Source: Ipomoea triloba (taxonomy: Eukaryota; Streptophyta; Magnoliopsida; Solanales; Convolvulaceae). Taken from it: a stretch of DNA of 64,000 nt. Location: the NCBI RefSeq assembly GCF_003576645.1, contig NC_044929.1, positions 4,494,753 to 4,558,752 on the forward strand, written 5' to 3'. A program made the position numbers and the translations under genes. Below the pieces are notes generated by a model. The model worked only from the letters and a program-made list of their open reading frames with translations. It was not told the origin of the DNA and made no database searches. Below, piece after piece: positions 1 through 12,160 of the stretch (position 1 is the stretch's first letter; every line of letters begins with the position of its first letter).

Positions 1-3000
1 AGGGCGTTTTGGGGAAAAATTTTTATTTTTATAAACTTTAAGGATTCTCAAGGCTCATTCTTTTCTAAACTTTCTTTGCCCACTTGGGAAGTAATGGGAG
101 GCCGAAAATGCTCTTCAAACTTAAGTTTTTTTTTTAATAGTAACCAAGGACGTTTTTCGGAAAGTTTTTATTTTTATAAACTTTAAGGATCCTCAAGACT
201 CATTCTTTTCTAAACTTTATTTGCCCACTTGTGCAGTAATGATGAACTGAAAGAGCTCTTCAAACTTAAGTTTTTTTTTTAATAGTAACCAAGGACGTTT
301 TGGAGAAAATTTTTATTTTTATAAACTTTAAGGATTCTCAAGGCTCATTCTTTTCTAAACTTTCATTGCCCACTTGGGCAGTAATGAGGGGCCGAAAAGG
401 CTCTTCAAACTGAAGTTTTTTTTTTAATAGTAACCAAGGACGTTTTGGAGAAAATTTTTATTTTTATAAACTTTAAGGATTCTCAAGGCTCATTCTTTTC
501 TAAACTTTCATTGCCCACTTGGGCAGTAATGAGGGGCCGAAAAGGCTCTTCAAACTGAAGTTTTTTTTTTTAATAGTAACCAATGACGTTTTGGGAAAAA
601 AATTTTATTTTTATAAACTTTAAGAATCCTCAAGGCTCATTCTTTTCTAAACTTTGTTTGTCCACTTGGGCAATAATAAGGGGCCGAAAAGGCTCCTCAA
701 ACTTAAGTTTTTTTTTTTAATTGTAACCAAGGACGTTTTTCGGAAAGTTTTTATTTTTATAAACTTTAAGGATCTTCAAGGCTCATTCTTTTCTAAACTT
801 TCTTTGCCCACTTGGGCAGTGATGAGAGGCCGAAAAGGCTCCTCAAACTTAAGTTTTTTTTTTTAATTGTAACCAAGGACGTTTTTCGGAAAGTTTTTAT
901 TTTTATAAACTTTAAGGATCTTCAAGGCTCATTCTTTTCTAAACTTTCTTTGCCCACTTGGGCAGTGATGAGAGGCCGAAAAGGCTCCTCAAACTTAAGT
1001 TTTTTTTTTTAATTGTAACCAAGGACGTTTTTCGGAAAGTTTTTATTTTTATAAACTTTAAGGATCTTCAAGGCTCATTCTTTTCTAAACTTTCTTTGCC
1101 CACTTGGGCAGTGATGAGAGGCCGAAAAGGCTCCTCAAACTTAAGTTTTTTTTTTTAATTGTAACCAAGGACGTTTTTCGGAAAGTTTTTATTTTTATAA
1201 ACTTTAAGGATCTTCAAGGCTCATTCTTTTCTAAACTTTCTTTGCCCACTTGGGCAGTGATGAGAGGCCGAAAAGGCTCCTCAAACTTAAGTTTTTTTTT
1301 TTAATTGTAACCAAGGACGTTTTTCGGAAAGTTTTTATTTTTATAAACTTTAAGGATCTTCAAGGCTCATTCTTTTCTAAACTTTCTTTGCCCACTTGGG
1401 CAGTGATGAGAGGCCGAAAAGGCTCCTCAAACTTAAGTTTTTTTTTTTAATTGTAACCAAGGACGTTTTTCGGAAAGTTTTTATTTTTATAAACTTTAAG
1501 GATCTTCAAGGCTCATTCTTTTCTAAACTTTCTTTGCCCACTTGGGCAGTGATGAGAGGCCGAAAAGGCTCCTCAAACTTAAGTTTTTTTTTTTAATTGT
1601 AACCAAGGACGTTTTTCGGAAAGTTTTTATTTTTATAAACTTTAAGGATCTTCAAGGCTCATTCTTTTCTAAACTTTCTTTGCCCACTTGGGCAGTGATG
1701 AGAGGCCGAAAAGGCTCCTCAAACTTAAGTTTTTTTTTTTAATTGTAACCAAGGACGTTTTTCGGAAAGTTTTTATTTTTATAAACTTTAAGGATCTTCA
1801 AGGCTCATTCTTTTCTAAACTTTCTTTGCCCACTTGGGCAGTGATGAGAGGCCGAAAAGGCTCCTCAAACTTAAGTTTTTTTTTTTAATTGTAACCAAGG
1901 ACGTTTTTCGGAAAGTTTTTATTTTTATAAACTTTAAGGATCTTCAAGGCTCATTCTTTTCTAAACTTTCTTTGCCCACTTGGGCAGTGATGAGAGGCCG
2001 AAAAGGCTCCTCAAACTTAAGTTTTTTTTTTTAATTGTAACCAAGGACGTTTTTCGGAAAGTTTTTATTTTTATAAACTTTAAGGATCTTCAAGGCTCAT
2101 TCTTTTCTAAACTTTCTTTGCCCACTTGGGCAGTGATGAGAGGCCGAAAAGGCTCCTCAAACTTAAGTTTTTTTTTTTAATTGTAACCAAGGACGTTTTT
2201 CGGAAAGTTTTTATTTTTATAAACTTTAAGGATCTTCAAGGCTCATTCTTTTCTAAACTTTCTTTGCCCACTTGGGCAGTGATGAGAGGCCGAAAAGGCT
2301 CCTCAAACTTAAGTTTTTTTTTTTAATTGTAACCAAGGACGTTTTTCGGAAAGTTTTTATTTTTATAAACTTTAAGGATCTTCAAGGCTCATTCTTTTCT
2401 AAACTTTCTTTGCCCACTTGGGCAGTGATGAGAGGCCGAAAAGGCTCCTCAAACTTAAGTTTTTTTTTTTAATTGTAACCAAGGACGTTTTTCGGAAAGT
2501 TTTTATTTTTATAAACTTTAAGGATCTTCAAGGCTCATTCTTTTCTAAACTTTCTTTGCCCACTTGGGCAGTGATGAGAGGCCGAAAAGGCTCCTCAAAC
2601 TTAAGTTTTTTTTTTTAATTGTAACCAAGGACGTTTTTCGGAAAGTTTTTATTTTTATAAACTTTAAGGATCTTCAAGGCTCATTCTTTTCTAAACTTTC
2701 TTTGCCCACTTGGGCAGTGATGAGAGGCCGAAAAGGCTCCTCAAACTTAAGTTTTTTTTTTTAATTGTAACCAAGGACGTTTTTCGGAAAGTTTTTATTT
2801 TTATAAACTTTAAGGATCTTCAAGGCTCATTCTTTTCTAAACTTTCTTTGCCCACTTGGGCAGTGATGAGAGGCCGAAAAGGCTCCTCAAACTTAAGTTT
2901 TTTTTTTTAATTGTAACCAAGGACGTTTTTCGGAAAGTTTTTATTTTTATAAACTTTAAGGATCTTCAAGGCTCATTCTTTTCTAAACTTTCTCTGCCTA

Positions 3001-3231
3001 TTTGGGCAGTAATGAGGGGCCGAAAAAGCTCCTCAAACTTAATTTTTTTTAAAGTGACCAAGGGCGTTTTGGGAAAAAAAATTTATTTTTATACTTTAAG
3101 GATCCTCAAGGCTCATTCTTTTCTAAATTTCCTTTCGCACTTGGACAATAATGAGGGGCCGAAAAGACTACTCAAACTTAAGTTTTTATTTTTAATAGTA
3201 AACAAGGGCGGTTTGGTGAAAATTTTATTTT
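1..3231. repeat. 146-bp satellite array, left part
   Basis: Head-to-tail monomers of about 146 bp. Each has a T-run, a segment reading TTTTTATTTTTATAAACTTT, a TTGCCCACTTGGGCAG segment, a GGCCGAAAAGGCTC segment and the palindrome AAACTTAAGTTT. Positions 1 to about 683 hold diverged copies, about 684-2990 hold apparently identical copies, and 2990-3231 is diverged again. The short open frames seen in every monomer are by-products of the period: 146 is not a multiple of 3, so each frame shifts out in the next copy. No monomer looks like a gene. I do not recognise the family by name. Confidence 0.95.
684..2990. repeat. Homogenised block of about 15 identical 146-bp monomers
   Basis: The same 146-bp unit recurs with exact spacing: the GGGCAGTGATGAGAGG segment falls at about 813, 959, 1105 and so on to about 2857. 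I could see no base difference between copies, including the 11-T run. Variants private to this block are ACGTTTTTCGG, AATTGTAACC and GATCTTCAAGG, where the rest of the array mostly has GCGTTTTGGG, AATAGTAACC and GATCCTCAAGG. This suggests one variant monomer was recently amplified, by unequal exchange or a rolling-circle route, or that assembly affected this block. Confidence 0.93.
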
Positions 3232-4463
3232 GGGAAAAGGGTCAAATAAGCCCCTTAACATTATACCAAAAGTCAATTAGGTCCCTGAAAGGTGCAATTA
3301 AATACATAAACTCATGATTTCGGTTCATCCTACCCCTTCAGCCGGTTAACCTCTAGGTAACTTCCGGTAAAAACTTCTATGGTAGCTGTCTTGTCCATAT
3401 CTAGCTCACCACATAAGCAAAGTATAAATAAATAAATAAATAAAATAAAAAAACTTGACCTGTCGTCGCAATGTACCAATTACTCCTGTTGCCGAACTTC
3501 GCCGCCGGTAAATTAGTCCAGTCAAACACCTCAAATGTTGGTTGAATCACTCCGCTGCCGCTAATCTCCGCCGATCAAACTATTTCGCATCCAGTCAAAC
3601 ACCTCCAGTAAAGGTCTAACCAAGTCGCTGAAGCCGATTTCTACCAGTGAAAACCATTGGATTTTGAAAATGGAGACGAAAGGATATAATTCGAAAATTG
3701 AGAGGAAAGAATAGAAGTTGTGTTTTTGAAAATGGGGAGGAGATGAGAAAGAAGACAAAGGGTTGTGTTCAAAAATGGATAGGAGAAACAAGCTGTGAAG
3801 GTTGCAGCACATGGAGAAACATAGGAGATGAGAGAAGGGAGAAAACAGTTTGAAGAGCATGGGCATAGCTTTGAAGAACCCAAAAATGTTCTTAGCCATC
3901 GTTGACAGTAGACTATTTTGATATGCAATGCAACTAAGATATCTTGATAATGAATATAGTAAAACCATTTTCTCCCAAGTCCGGAACAAGAAATTCTTCA
4001 TAGTCTTTAGAATAATGAGACTAGAAATGCTTAGAATAAAAAAAGTTTATAAACCCAAATCAAGTACAACTTCTACTCATTCAGCAAGAAACTGCAGCAG
4101 GGCGGGGGAGAAACTGATCCAGAACATTGGATCATAATCTTATTGTAGATTCCGGCGATCTTGTCTTACGATTTGGACTTCAAGGCGTCGGCAAGAAGAG
4201 AGAACTTCATGGCAGGAAGTTAGGATTTGTTCTCAGCGGTGGGGGAGTTCTAGAGTTTTTATTTTTTTATTTTTACTTCGCTTATGTGGCAAGCTAGATA
4301 TTCACAAGTCAGCTACCATGGAAGCTTTTACCAGAGGTTAACCGGCTGAAGGGGTAGGATGAACCGAAATCATGAGTTCATGTATTTAATTGCACCTTTC
4401 GAAAGTTCAGGGACCTAATTGACTTTTGGTATAATGTTAAGGGTCTTATTTGACCCTTTTCCC
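3232..4463. mobile_element. Mutator-like non-autonomous element with long TIRs
   Basis: A 1232-bp insertion in the satellite. Terminal inverted repeats of about 180-190 bp (3232 to about 3420, and about 4278 to 4463) begin GGGAAAAGGGTCAAATAAG. They match almost throughout apart from small indels. The 9-bp sequence TTTTATTTT lies on both sides (3223-3231 and 4464-4472) and occurs once in an uninterrupted monomer, so it is a perfect target duplication. Long TIRs with a 9-bp duplication are the hallmark of Mutator-like elements. No transposase is visible. The roughly 850-bp core has a minus-strand open frame (3561-4001) with no recognised domain. A captured host fragment (Pack-MULE) is possible but unproven. 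Confidence 0.9.
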
Positions 4464-7400
4464 TTTTATTTTTTATAAACTTTAGGGATCCTCAAGTCTC
4501 ATTCTTTTCAAAACTTTCTGTGCCCACTTGTGCAGTAATGAGGGCCGAAAAGGCTCCTCAAACTTAAGTTTTTTTTTTTTTAAGTAACCAAGGGCATTTT
4601 GGGAAAAAATATTATTTTTAAAAACTTTAAGGATCCTCAAGAAATCATTATTTTCTAAACTTTCTTTTCCCACTTGGGCAGTAATGAGGGGCCGAAAAGA
4701 CTCCTCAAACATAGTTACCTAGGGCGTTTTGGGAAAAATATTTATTTTTATAAACTTTAAAGTTCCTCAATGCTCATTCTTTTCTAAACTTTCTTTGCCC
4801 ACTTGGTCAGTAATGAGGGGCCGAAAAGGCTTCTTTTTAATAGTAACCAAGGGCGTTTTGAGGAAAAATTTTATTTTTATAAACTTTAAGAATCCTCAAA
4901 GCTCTTTCTCTTCTAAACTTTCTTTGCCCACTTAGGCAGTAATGAAGGGCCGAAAAGGCACCTCAAACATAAGTTTTTTTTAAAAGTAACCAAGGGCGTG
5001 CTGGGAAAATTTTTTTATTTTTATAAACATTAAGGATCTTAAAGGCTCCTTCCTCTCTAAACGTTCATTGCCCAATTGGTCAGTAATGAGGGGCCGAAAA
5101 GAGTTCTCAAACTTAAGTTTTTATTTTTAAGAGTAACCAAGGGCATTTTGGTGAAATTTTTATTTTTATAAACTTTAGGGATTCTCAAGGCTCATTCTTT
5201 TATAAACTTTCTTTGCCCAATTGGACAGTAATGAGTGCTGAAAAGGCTCCTCAAACTTAATTTTTTTTCAAAGTAACCAAGGGCGTTTTCAGAAAAAAAA
5301 AAAAAAATTTATAAACTTTAAGGATTCTCAAGGATCATTCTTTTCTAAACTTTATTTTCCAACTTGGGCAGTAATGAGGGGCCGAAAAGGCTCCTCAAAC
5401 TTAAGTTTTTTTTTATAATAGTAACCAAGGCCGTTTTGGAGAAATTTTTTTATTTTTATAAACTTTAAGGATCCTCAAGACTCATTCTTTTCTGAACTTT
5501 CTTTGCCCACTTGGGCAGTAATGAGGGGCGAAAAGGCTTCTCAAACTTAAGTTTTTTTTAATAGTAACCAAGGGCGTTTTGGGGAAATTTTTATTTTTAT
5601 AAATTTTAAGGATCCTCTAGGCTCATTCTTTTCTAAACTTTCTTTGCCTACTTGGGCAGTAATGAGGGATGAAAACTCTTTTCAAACTTTTTTTTTTTTT
5701 AAAACTAACCAAGGGCGTTTTGGGAAAAAAAAATTATTTTTATAAACTTTAAGGATCCTCAAGGATCATTCTTTTCTAAACTTTCTTTTCACACTTGGGC
5801 AGTAATGAGGGGCCGAAAAGGCTCCTCAAAATTAAGTTTTTTTTTATAATAGTAACCAAGGCCGTTTTGGAGAAAATTTTTATTTTTATAAACTTTAAAG
5901 ATCTTCAAGGCTCATTCTTTTCTAAACTTTCTTTGCCCACTTGGCAGTAATGAGTAGTCGAAAAGGCTCCTCAAACTTATGTTTTTTTTCTAATAGTGAC
6001 TAAGGGAGTGTTGGGTAAAAAATTTATTTTTATAAACTTTAAGATTTCTTAAAGCTCATTGATTTCTAAACTTTCTTTGCCGACTTGGGCATTAATGAGG
6101 GCCGAAAAGGCTCCTCAAACTTAAGTTTTTTTTTTAAATAACCAAGGGCGTTTTGGAAATTTTTTTTATTTTTCTAAATTTTAAGGATCCTCAAGGATCA
6201 TTCTTTTCTAAACTTTCTTTTCCCACTTAGGCAGTTATGTGGAGCCAAAAAGGCTTCTCAAACTTATGTTTTTAGTTTAATAGTTACCAAGGGTGTTTTG
6301 GTGAAAATTTTCATTTTTATAAACATTAAGGATCCTCAAGGTTCATTCTTTTCTAAACTTTCTTTGCCCACTTGGGCAGTAATGAGCTAGGGGCCGAAAA
6401 GGCTACTCAAACTTAAGTTTTTTTTTTAATAGTAACCAAGGGCGTTTTGGGGAAAATTTTTATGTTTATAAACTTTAAGGATTCTCAAGGCTCATTCTTT
6501 TCTAAACTTTCTTTGCCCACTTGGGCAGTAATGAAGCGCCGAAAAGGCTCCTCAAACTTAAGTTTTTTTTAATAGTAACCAAGTGCGTTTTGGAGAGAAA
6601 TTTTATTTTTATACACTTATCCTCAAGGCTCATTGTTTTCTAAACTTTCCTTGCCCACCTGGGCAGTAATGAGNAAAAAAATATTATGTTTATAAACATT
6701 AAGGATCCTCAAGGCTCATTCTTTTCTAAACTTTATTTGCCCATTTGGGCAGTAATGAGGGGTCGAAAAGGCTCCTCAATCTTAAGTTTTTATTTTTAAT
6801 AGTAACCAAGGGCGTTTTGGGGAAAATTTTTATTTTTATAAACATTAAGGATCCTCAAGGCTCCTTCCTCTCTAAACGTTCATTGCCCAATTGGCAGTAA
6901 TGAGGGCCAAAAAGGCTAGTCAAATTTAAGTTATTTTTTAATAGTAACCATGGGCTGATTTGGGGAAAATATTTATTTTTATAAACTTCAAGGATCCTCA
7001 AGACTCATTCTTTTCTAAACTTTCTTGGCCCAATTGGGCAGTAATGATGTGCCGAAAAGGCTCTCGTCAAACTTAATTTTTTTTTAATAGTAACCAAGGG
7101 CGTTTTCGGGAAATTTTTATTTTTATAAACTTTAAGGATCCTCAAGACTCATTCTTTTCTAAACTTTTTTGCCCACTTGTGCAGTAATGAGGGGCCGAAA
7201 AGGCTCCTCAAACTTAAATTTTTATTTTTAATAGTAACCAAGGGCGTTTTAGTGAAAATTTTTATTTTTATAAACTTTAGGGATACTCAAGACTCATTCT
7301 TTTCTAAACTTTCTCTGCCCACTTGTGCAGCAATGAGGGCCGTAAAGGCTCCTCAAACTTAAGTTTTTATTTTTAATAGTAACCAAGGGCGTTTTAAGGA

Positions 7401-8359
7401 AATTAATATTTTTATAAACTTTAAGTATCCTCAAAGCTCATTGTTTTCTAAACTTTCTTTGCCCACTTGGGCAGTAATGATGGCCGAAAAGGCTACTCAA
7501 ACTTAAGTGTTTTTTTTTAAAGTAACCAGAGGCGTTTTGGGAAAAAAAATTATTTTTAAAAACTTTAAAGATCCTCAAGCATCATTCTTTTCTAAACTTT
7601 CTTTTTCCACTTGGGCAGTAATGAGGGGCCGAAAAGGCTCCTCTAACTTAAGTTTTTTTTAATAGTAACCAAGAGCGTTTTGGGGAAAAATTTTATTTTT
7701 ATAAACTTTAAGGATCCTCAAAGCTCATTCTTTTCTAAACTTTCTTTGCCCACTTGGGCAGTAATGAGGGGCCGAAAAGGCTCCCCAAACTTAATTTTTT
7801 TTTAAAAAAGTAACCAAGGGCGCTTTGGGAAAAAAAAATTATTTTTATAAACTTTAAGGATCCTCAAGGCTCATTCTTTTCTAAACTTTCTTTTCCCACT
7901 TGGGCAGTAATGAGGGCTGAAAAGGCTCCTCAAACTTTTTTTTTTTTAATAGTAACCAACGGCGTTTTGGGAGATATTTTTATTTTTATAAACTTTAAGG
8001 ATCCTCAATGTTCTTTCTCTTCTAAACTTTCTTTGCCCACTTGGTCAGTAATGAGGGGGCGAAAAGGCTCCTCAAACATAAGTTTTTTTTTAATAGTAAC
8101 CAATGGCGTGCTGGGAAAAATTTTTATTTTTATAAACATTAAGGATCGTCAAGGCTCCTTCCTCTCTAAACGTTCATTGCCCAATTGGGCAGCAATGAGG
8201 GCAGAAAAGGCTAGTCAAATTTATGTTTTCTTTTAATAGTAAGCATGGGCTGTTTTGGGGAAAATATTTATTTTTATAAACTTCAAGGATCCTCAAGACT
8301 CATTCTTTTCTAAACTTTCTTTGCCTACTTGGGCAGTAATGAGGGCCGAAAAGGCTCCT

Positions 8360-11300
8360 CTAACTTAATTTTTTTTTAATACTAACCAAGGGCGTTTTGG
8401 TGAAATTTTTATTTTTATAAACTTTAAGGATCCTCAAGACTTATTCTTTTCTAAACTTTCTTTGCCCACTTGTGCAGTAATAAGGGACCGAAAAGGCTCC
8501 TCAAACTTAAGTTTTTATTTTTTATAGTAACCAAGGGCGTTTTGGGGAAAATTTTAATTTTTATAACCTTTAGGTTTCCCCAAGGCTCATTCTTTTCTAA
8601 ACTTTCTTTGCCCACTTGTGCAGTAATGAAGGCCGAAAAGGCTTCTCAGACTTAAGTTTTTATTTTTAATAGTAACTAAGGGCGTTTTGGGGAGAATTTT
8701 TATTTTTATAAACTTTAAGAATCCTCAAGGCTCATTCGTTTCTAAACTTTCTTTGCCCACTTGGGCAGTAATGAGGAGCCTAAAAGGCTCCTCAAACTTA
8801 AGTTTTTTTTAATAGTAACCAAGGGCGTTTTGGAGAAAATTTTTATTTTTATACACTTTAAAATCCTCAAGACTCATTGTTTTCTAAACTTTCTTTGCCC
8901 ACTTGAGAAGTAATAAGTGCCGAAAAGGCTACTCAAACTTATGTTTTTTTTAAAGTAACCAAGGGTGTTTTGGGAAAAATATTTATTTTTATAAACTTCA
9001 AGGATCCTCAAGAATCATTCTTTTCTAAACTTTCTTTGCCTACTTGGGCAGTAATGAGGGGACCGAAAAGGTTCCTCTAACTTAATTTTTTTTTAATACT
9101 AACCAAGGGCGTTTTGGTGAAATTTTTATTTTTATAAACTTTAAAGATCCTCAAGTCTCATTCTTTTCTAAACTTTCTTTGCCCACTTGTGCAGTGATAA
9201 GGGACCGAAGAGGCTCCTCAAACTTAAGTTTTTATTTTTTATAGTAACCAAGGGCGTTTTGGGGAAAATTTTAATTTTTATAACCTTTAGGTTTCCTCAA
9301 GTCTCATTCTTTTCTAAACTTTCTTTGCCCACTTGTGCAGTAATGAGGGCCGAAAAGGCTTCTCAGACTTAAGTTTTTATTTTTAATAGTAACTAAGGGC
9401 GTTTTGGGGAGAATTTTTATTTTTATAAACTTTAAGAATCCTCAAGGCTCATTCGTTTCTAAACTTTCTTTGCCCACTTGTGCAGTAATGAGGGCCGAAA
9501 AGGCTTCTCAGACTTAAGTTTTTATTTTTAATAGTAACTAAGGGCGTTTTGGGGAGAATTTTTATTTTTATAAACTTTAAGAATCCTCAAGGCTCATTCG
9601 TTTCTAAACTTTCTTTGCCCACTTGGGCAGTAATGAGGAGCCTAAAAGGCTCCTCAAACTTAAGTTTTTTTTTAATAGTAAGCAAGGGCGTTTTGGAGAA
9701 AATTTTTATTTTTATACACTTTAAAATCCTCAAGACTCATTGTTTTCTAAACTTTCTTTGCCCACTTGAGAAGTAATAAGTGCCGAAAAGGCTACTCAAA
9801 CTTATGTTTTTTTTAAAGTAACCAAGGGTGTTTTGGGAAAAATATTTATTTTTATAAACTTTAAAGATCCTCAAGTCTCATTCTTTTCTAAACTTTCTTG
9901 GCCCACTTGGGCAGTAATGAGGGGACCGAAAAGGTTCCTCTAACTTAATTTTTTTTTAATACTAACCAAGGGCGTTTTGGTGAAATTTTTATTTTTATAA
10001 ACTTTAAAGATCCTCAAGTCTCATTCTTTTCTAAACTTTCTTTGCCCACTTGTGCAGTGATAAGGGACCGAAAAGGCTCCTCAAACTTAAGTTTTTATTT
10101 TTTATAGTAACCAATGGCGTTTTGGGGAAAATTTTAATTTTTATAACCTTTAGGTTTCCTCAAGTCTCATTCTTTTCTAAACTTTCTTTGCCCACTTGTG
10201 CAGTAATGAGGGCCGAAAAGGCTTCTCAGACTTAAGTTTTTATTTTTAATAGTAACTAAGGGCGTTTTGGGGAGAATTTTTATTTTTATAAACTTTAAGA
10301 ATCCTCAAGGCTCATTCTTTTCTAAACTTTCTTTGCCCACTTGTGCAGTAATGAGGGCCGAAAAGGCTTCTCAGACTTAAGTTTTTATTTTTAATAGTAA
10401 CTAAGGGCGTTTTGGGGAGAATTTTTATTTTTATAAACTTTAAGAATCCTCAAGGCTCATTCGTTTCTAAACTTTCTTTGCCCACTTGGGCAGTAATGAG
10501 GAGCCTAAAAGGCTCCTCAAACTTAAGTTTTTTTTTAATAGTAACCAATGGCGTATTGGAGAAATTTTTTATTTTTATACACTTTAAAATCCTCAAGACT
10601 CATTGTTTTCTAAACTTTCTTTGCTTTAAAATCCTCAAGACTCATTGTTTTCTAAACTTTCTTTGCCCACTTGAGAAGTAATAAGGGCCGAAAAGGCTAC
10701 TCAAACTTATGTTTTTTTTAAAGTAACCGCCGAAAAGGCTACTCAAACTTATGTTTTTTTTAAAGTAACCAAGGGTGTTTTGGGAAAAATATTTATTTTT
10801 ATAAACTTCAAGGATCCTCAAGACTAATTCTTTTGTAAACTTTCTTTGCCTACTTGGGCAGTAATGAGGGGACCGAAAAGGCTCCTCTAACTTAATTTTT
10901 TTTTAATACTAACCAAGGGCGTTTTGGTGAAATTTTTATTTTTATAAACTTTAAGGATCCTCAAGTCTCATTCTTTTCAAAACTTTCTTTGCCCACTTGT
11001 GCAGTGATAAGGGACCGAAAAGGCTCCTCAAACTTAAGTTTTTATTTTTTATAGTAACCAAGGGCGTTTTGGGGAAAATTTTAATTTTTATAACCTTTAG
11101 GTTTCCTCAAGGCTCATTCTTTTCTAAACTTTCTTTGCCCACTTGTGCAGTAATGAGGGCCGAAAAGGCTTCTCAGACTTAAGTTTTTCTTTTTAATAGT
11201 AACTAAGGGCGTTTTGGGGAGAATTTTTATTTTTATAAACTTTAAGAATCCTCAAGGCTCATTCGTTTCTAAACTTTCTTTGCCCACTTGGGCAGTAATG

Positions 11301-12160
11301 AGGAGCCTAAAAGGCTCCTCAAACTTAAGTTTTTTTTTAATAGTAACCAAGGGCGTTTTGGAGAAAATTTTTATTTTTATACATTTTAAAATCCTCAAGA
11401 CTCATTGTTTTCTAAACTTTCTTTGCCCACTTGAGAAGTAATAAGGGCCGAAAAGGCTACTCAAACTTATGTTTTTTTTAAAGTAACCAAGGGTGTTTTG
11501 GGAAAAATATTTATTTTTATAAACTTCAAGGATCCTCAAGACTCATTCTTTTCTAAACTTTCTTTGCCTACTTGGGCAGTAATGAGGGGGCCGAAAAGGC
11601 TCCTCTAACTTAATTTTTTTTTAATACTAAGACAGGCCGTTTTGGTGAAATTTTTATTTTTATAAACTTTAAGGATCCTCAAGGCTCATTCTTTTCTAAA
11701 CTTTCTTTGCCCACTTGTGCAGTAATAAGGGACCGAAAAGGCTCCTCAAACTTAAGGTTTTATTTTTTATAGTAACCAAAAGCGTTTTGGGGAAAATTTT
11801 AATTTTTATAACCTTTAGGTTTCTTCAAGGCTCATTCTTTTCTAAATTTTCTTTGCCCACTTGTGCAGTAATGAGGGCCGAAAAGGCTTCTCAGACTTAA
11901 GTTTTAATTTTTAATAGTAACTAAGGGCGTTTTGGGGAGAATTTTTATATTTTTAATAGTAACTAAGGGCGTTTTGGGGAGAATTTTTATTTTTTTAATA
12001 GTAACTAAGGGCGTTTTGGGGAGAATTTTTATTTTTATAAACTTTAAGAATCCTCTTTTGGGGAGAATTTTTATTTTTATAAACTTTAAGAATCCTCAAG
12101 GCTCATTCGTTTCTAAACTTTCTTTGCCCACTTGGGCAGTAATGAGGAGCCTTTTAGGCT
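8360..12160. repeat. Higher-order repeat of five to six satellite monomers
   Basis: A distinctive monomer with GTTTTTATTTTTTATAGTAACC and ATAACCTTTAGGTTTCC recurs with starts near 8470, 9187, 10050, 10997 and 11715. The spacings are 717, 863, 947 and 718 bp, that is five monomers, six monomers, six plus an 84-bp partial duplication, and five. A second distinctive monomer (GGGGAGAATTTTTATTTTT with TTAAGAATCC) follows in step. Neighbouring blocks are far more alike than neighbouring monomers, which defines a higher-order repeat. Confidence 0.85.
11905..12085. repeat. Short stutter duplication inside the satellite
   Basis: A roughly 40-bp piece (AATAGTAACTAAGGGCGTTT onward) occurs three times in a row, followed by a 45-bp repeat of GGGGAGAATTTTTATTTTT onward. 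This is a local sub-monomer expansion at the end of the higher-order repeat block. Confidence 0.8.

Noticed and set aside
654..3317. A ladder of 66-residue open frames in the satellite (MGSDERPKRLLKLKFFF...)
   Set aside because: Identical frames arise once per 146-bp monomer because the repeat unit lacks stops in that phase; they overlap one another and have no leader or domain. They are repeat by-products, not genes.
3561..4001. 146-residue minus-strand open frame inside the Mutator-like element
   Set aside because: Low-complexity Phe/Ser/Leu-rich, no recognised domain, and it overlaps another equally long frame. Not supported as a gene.
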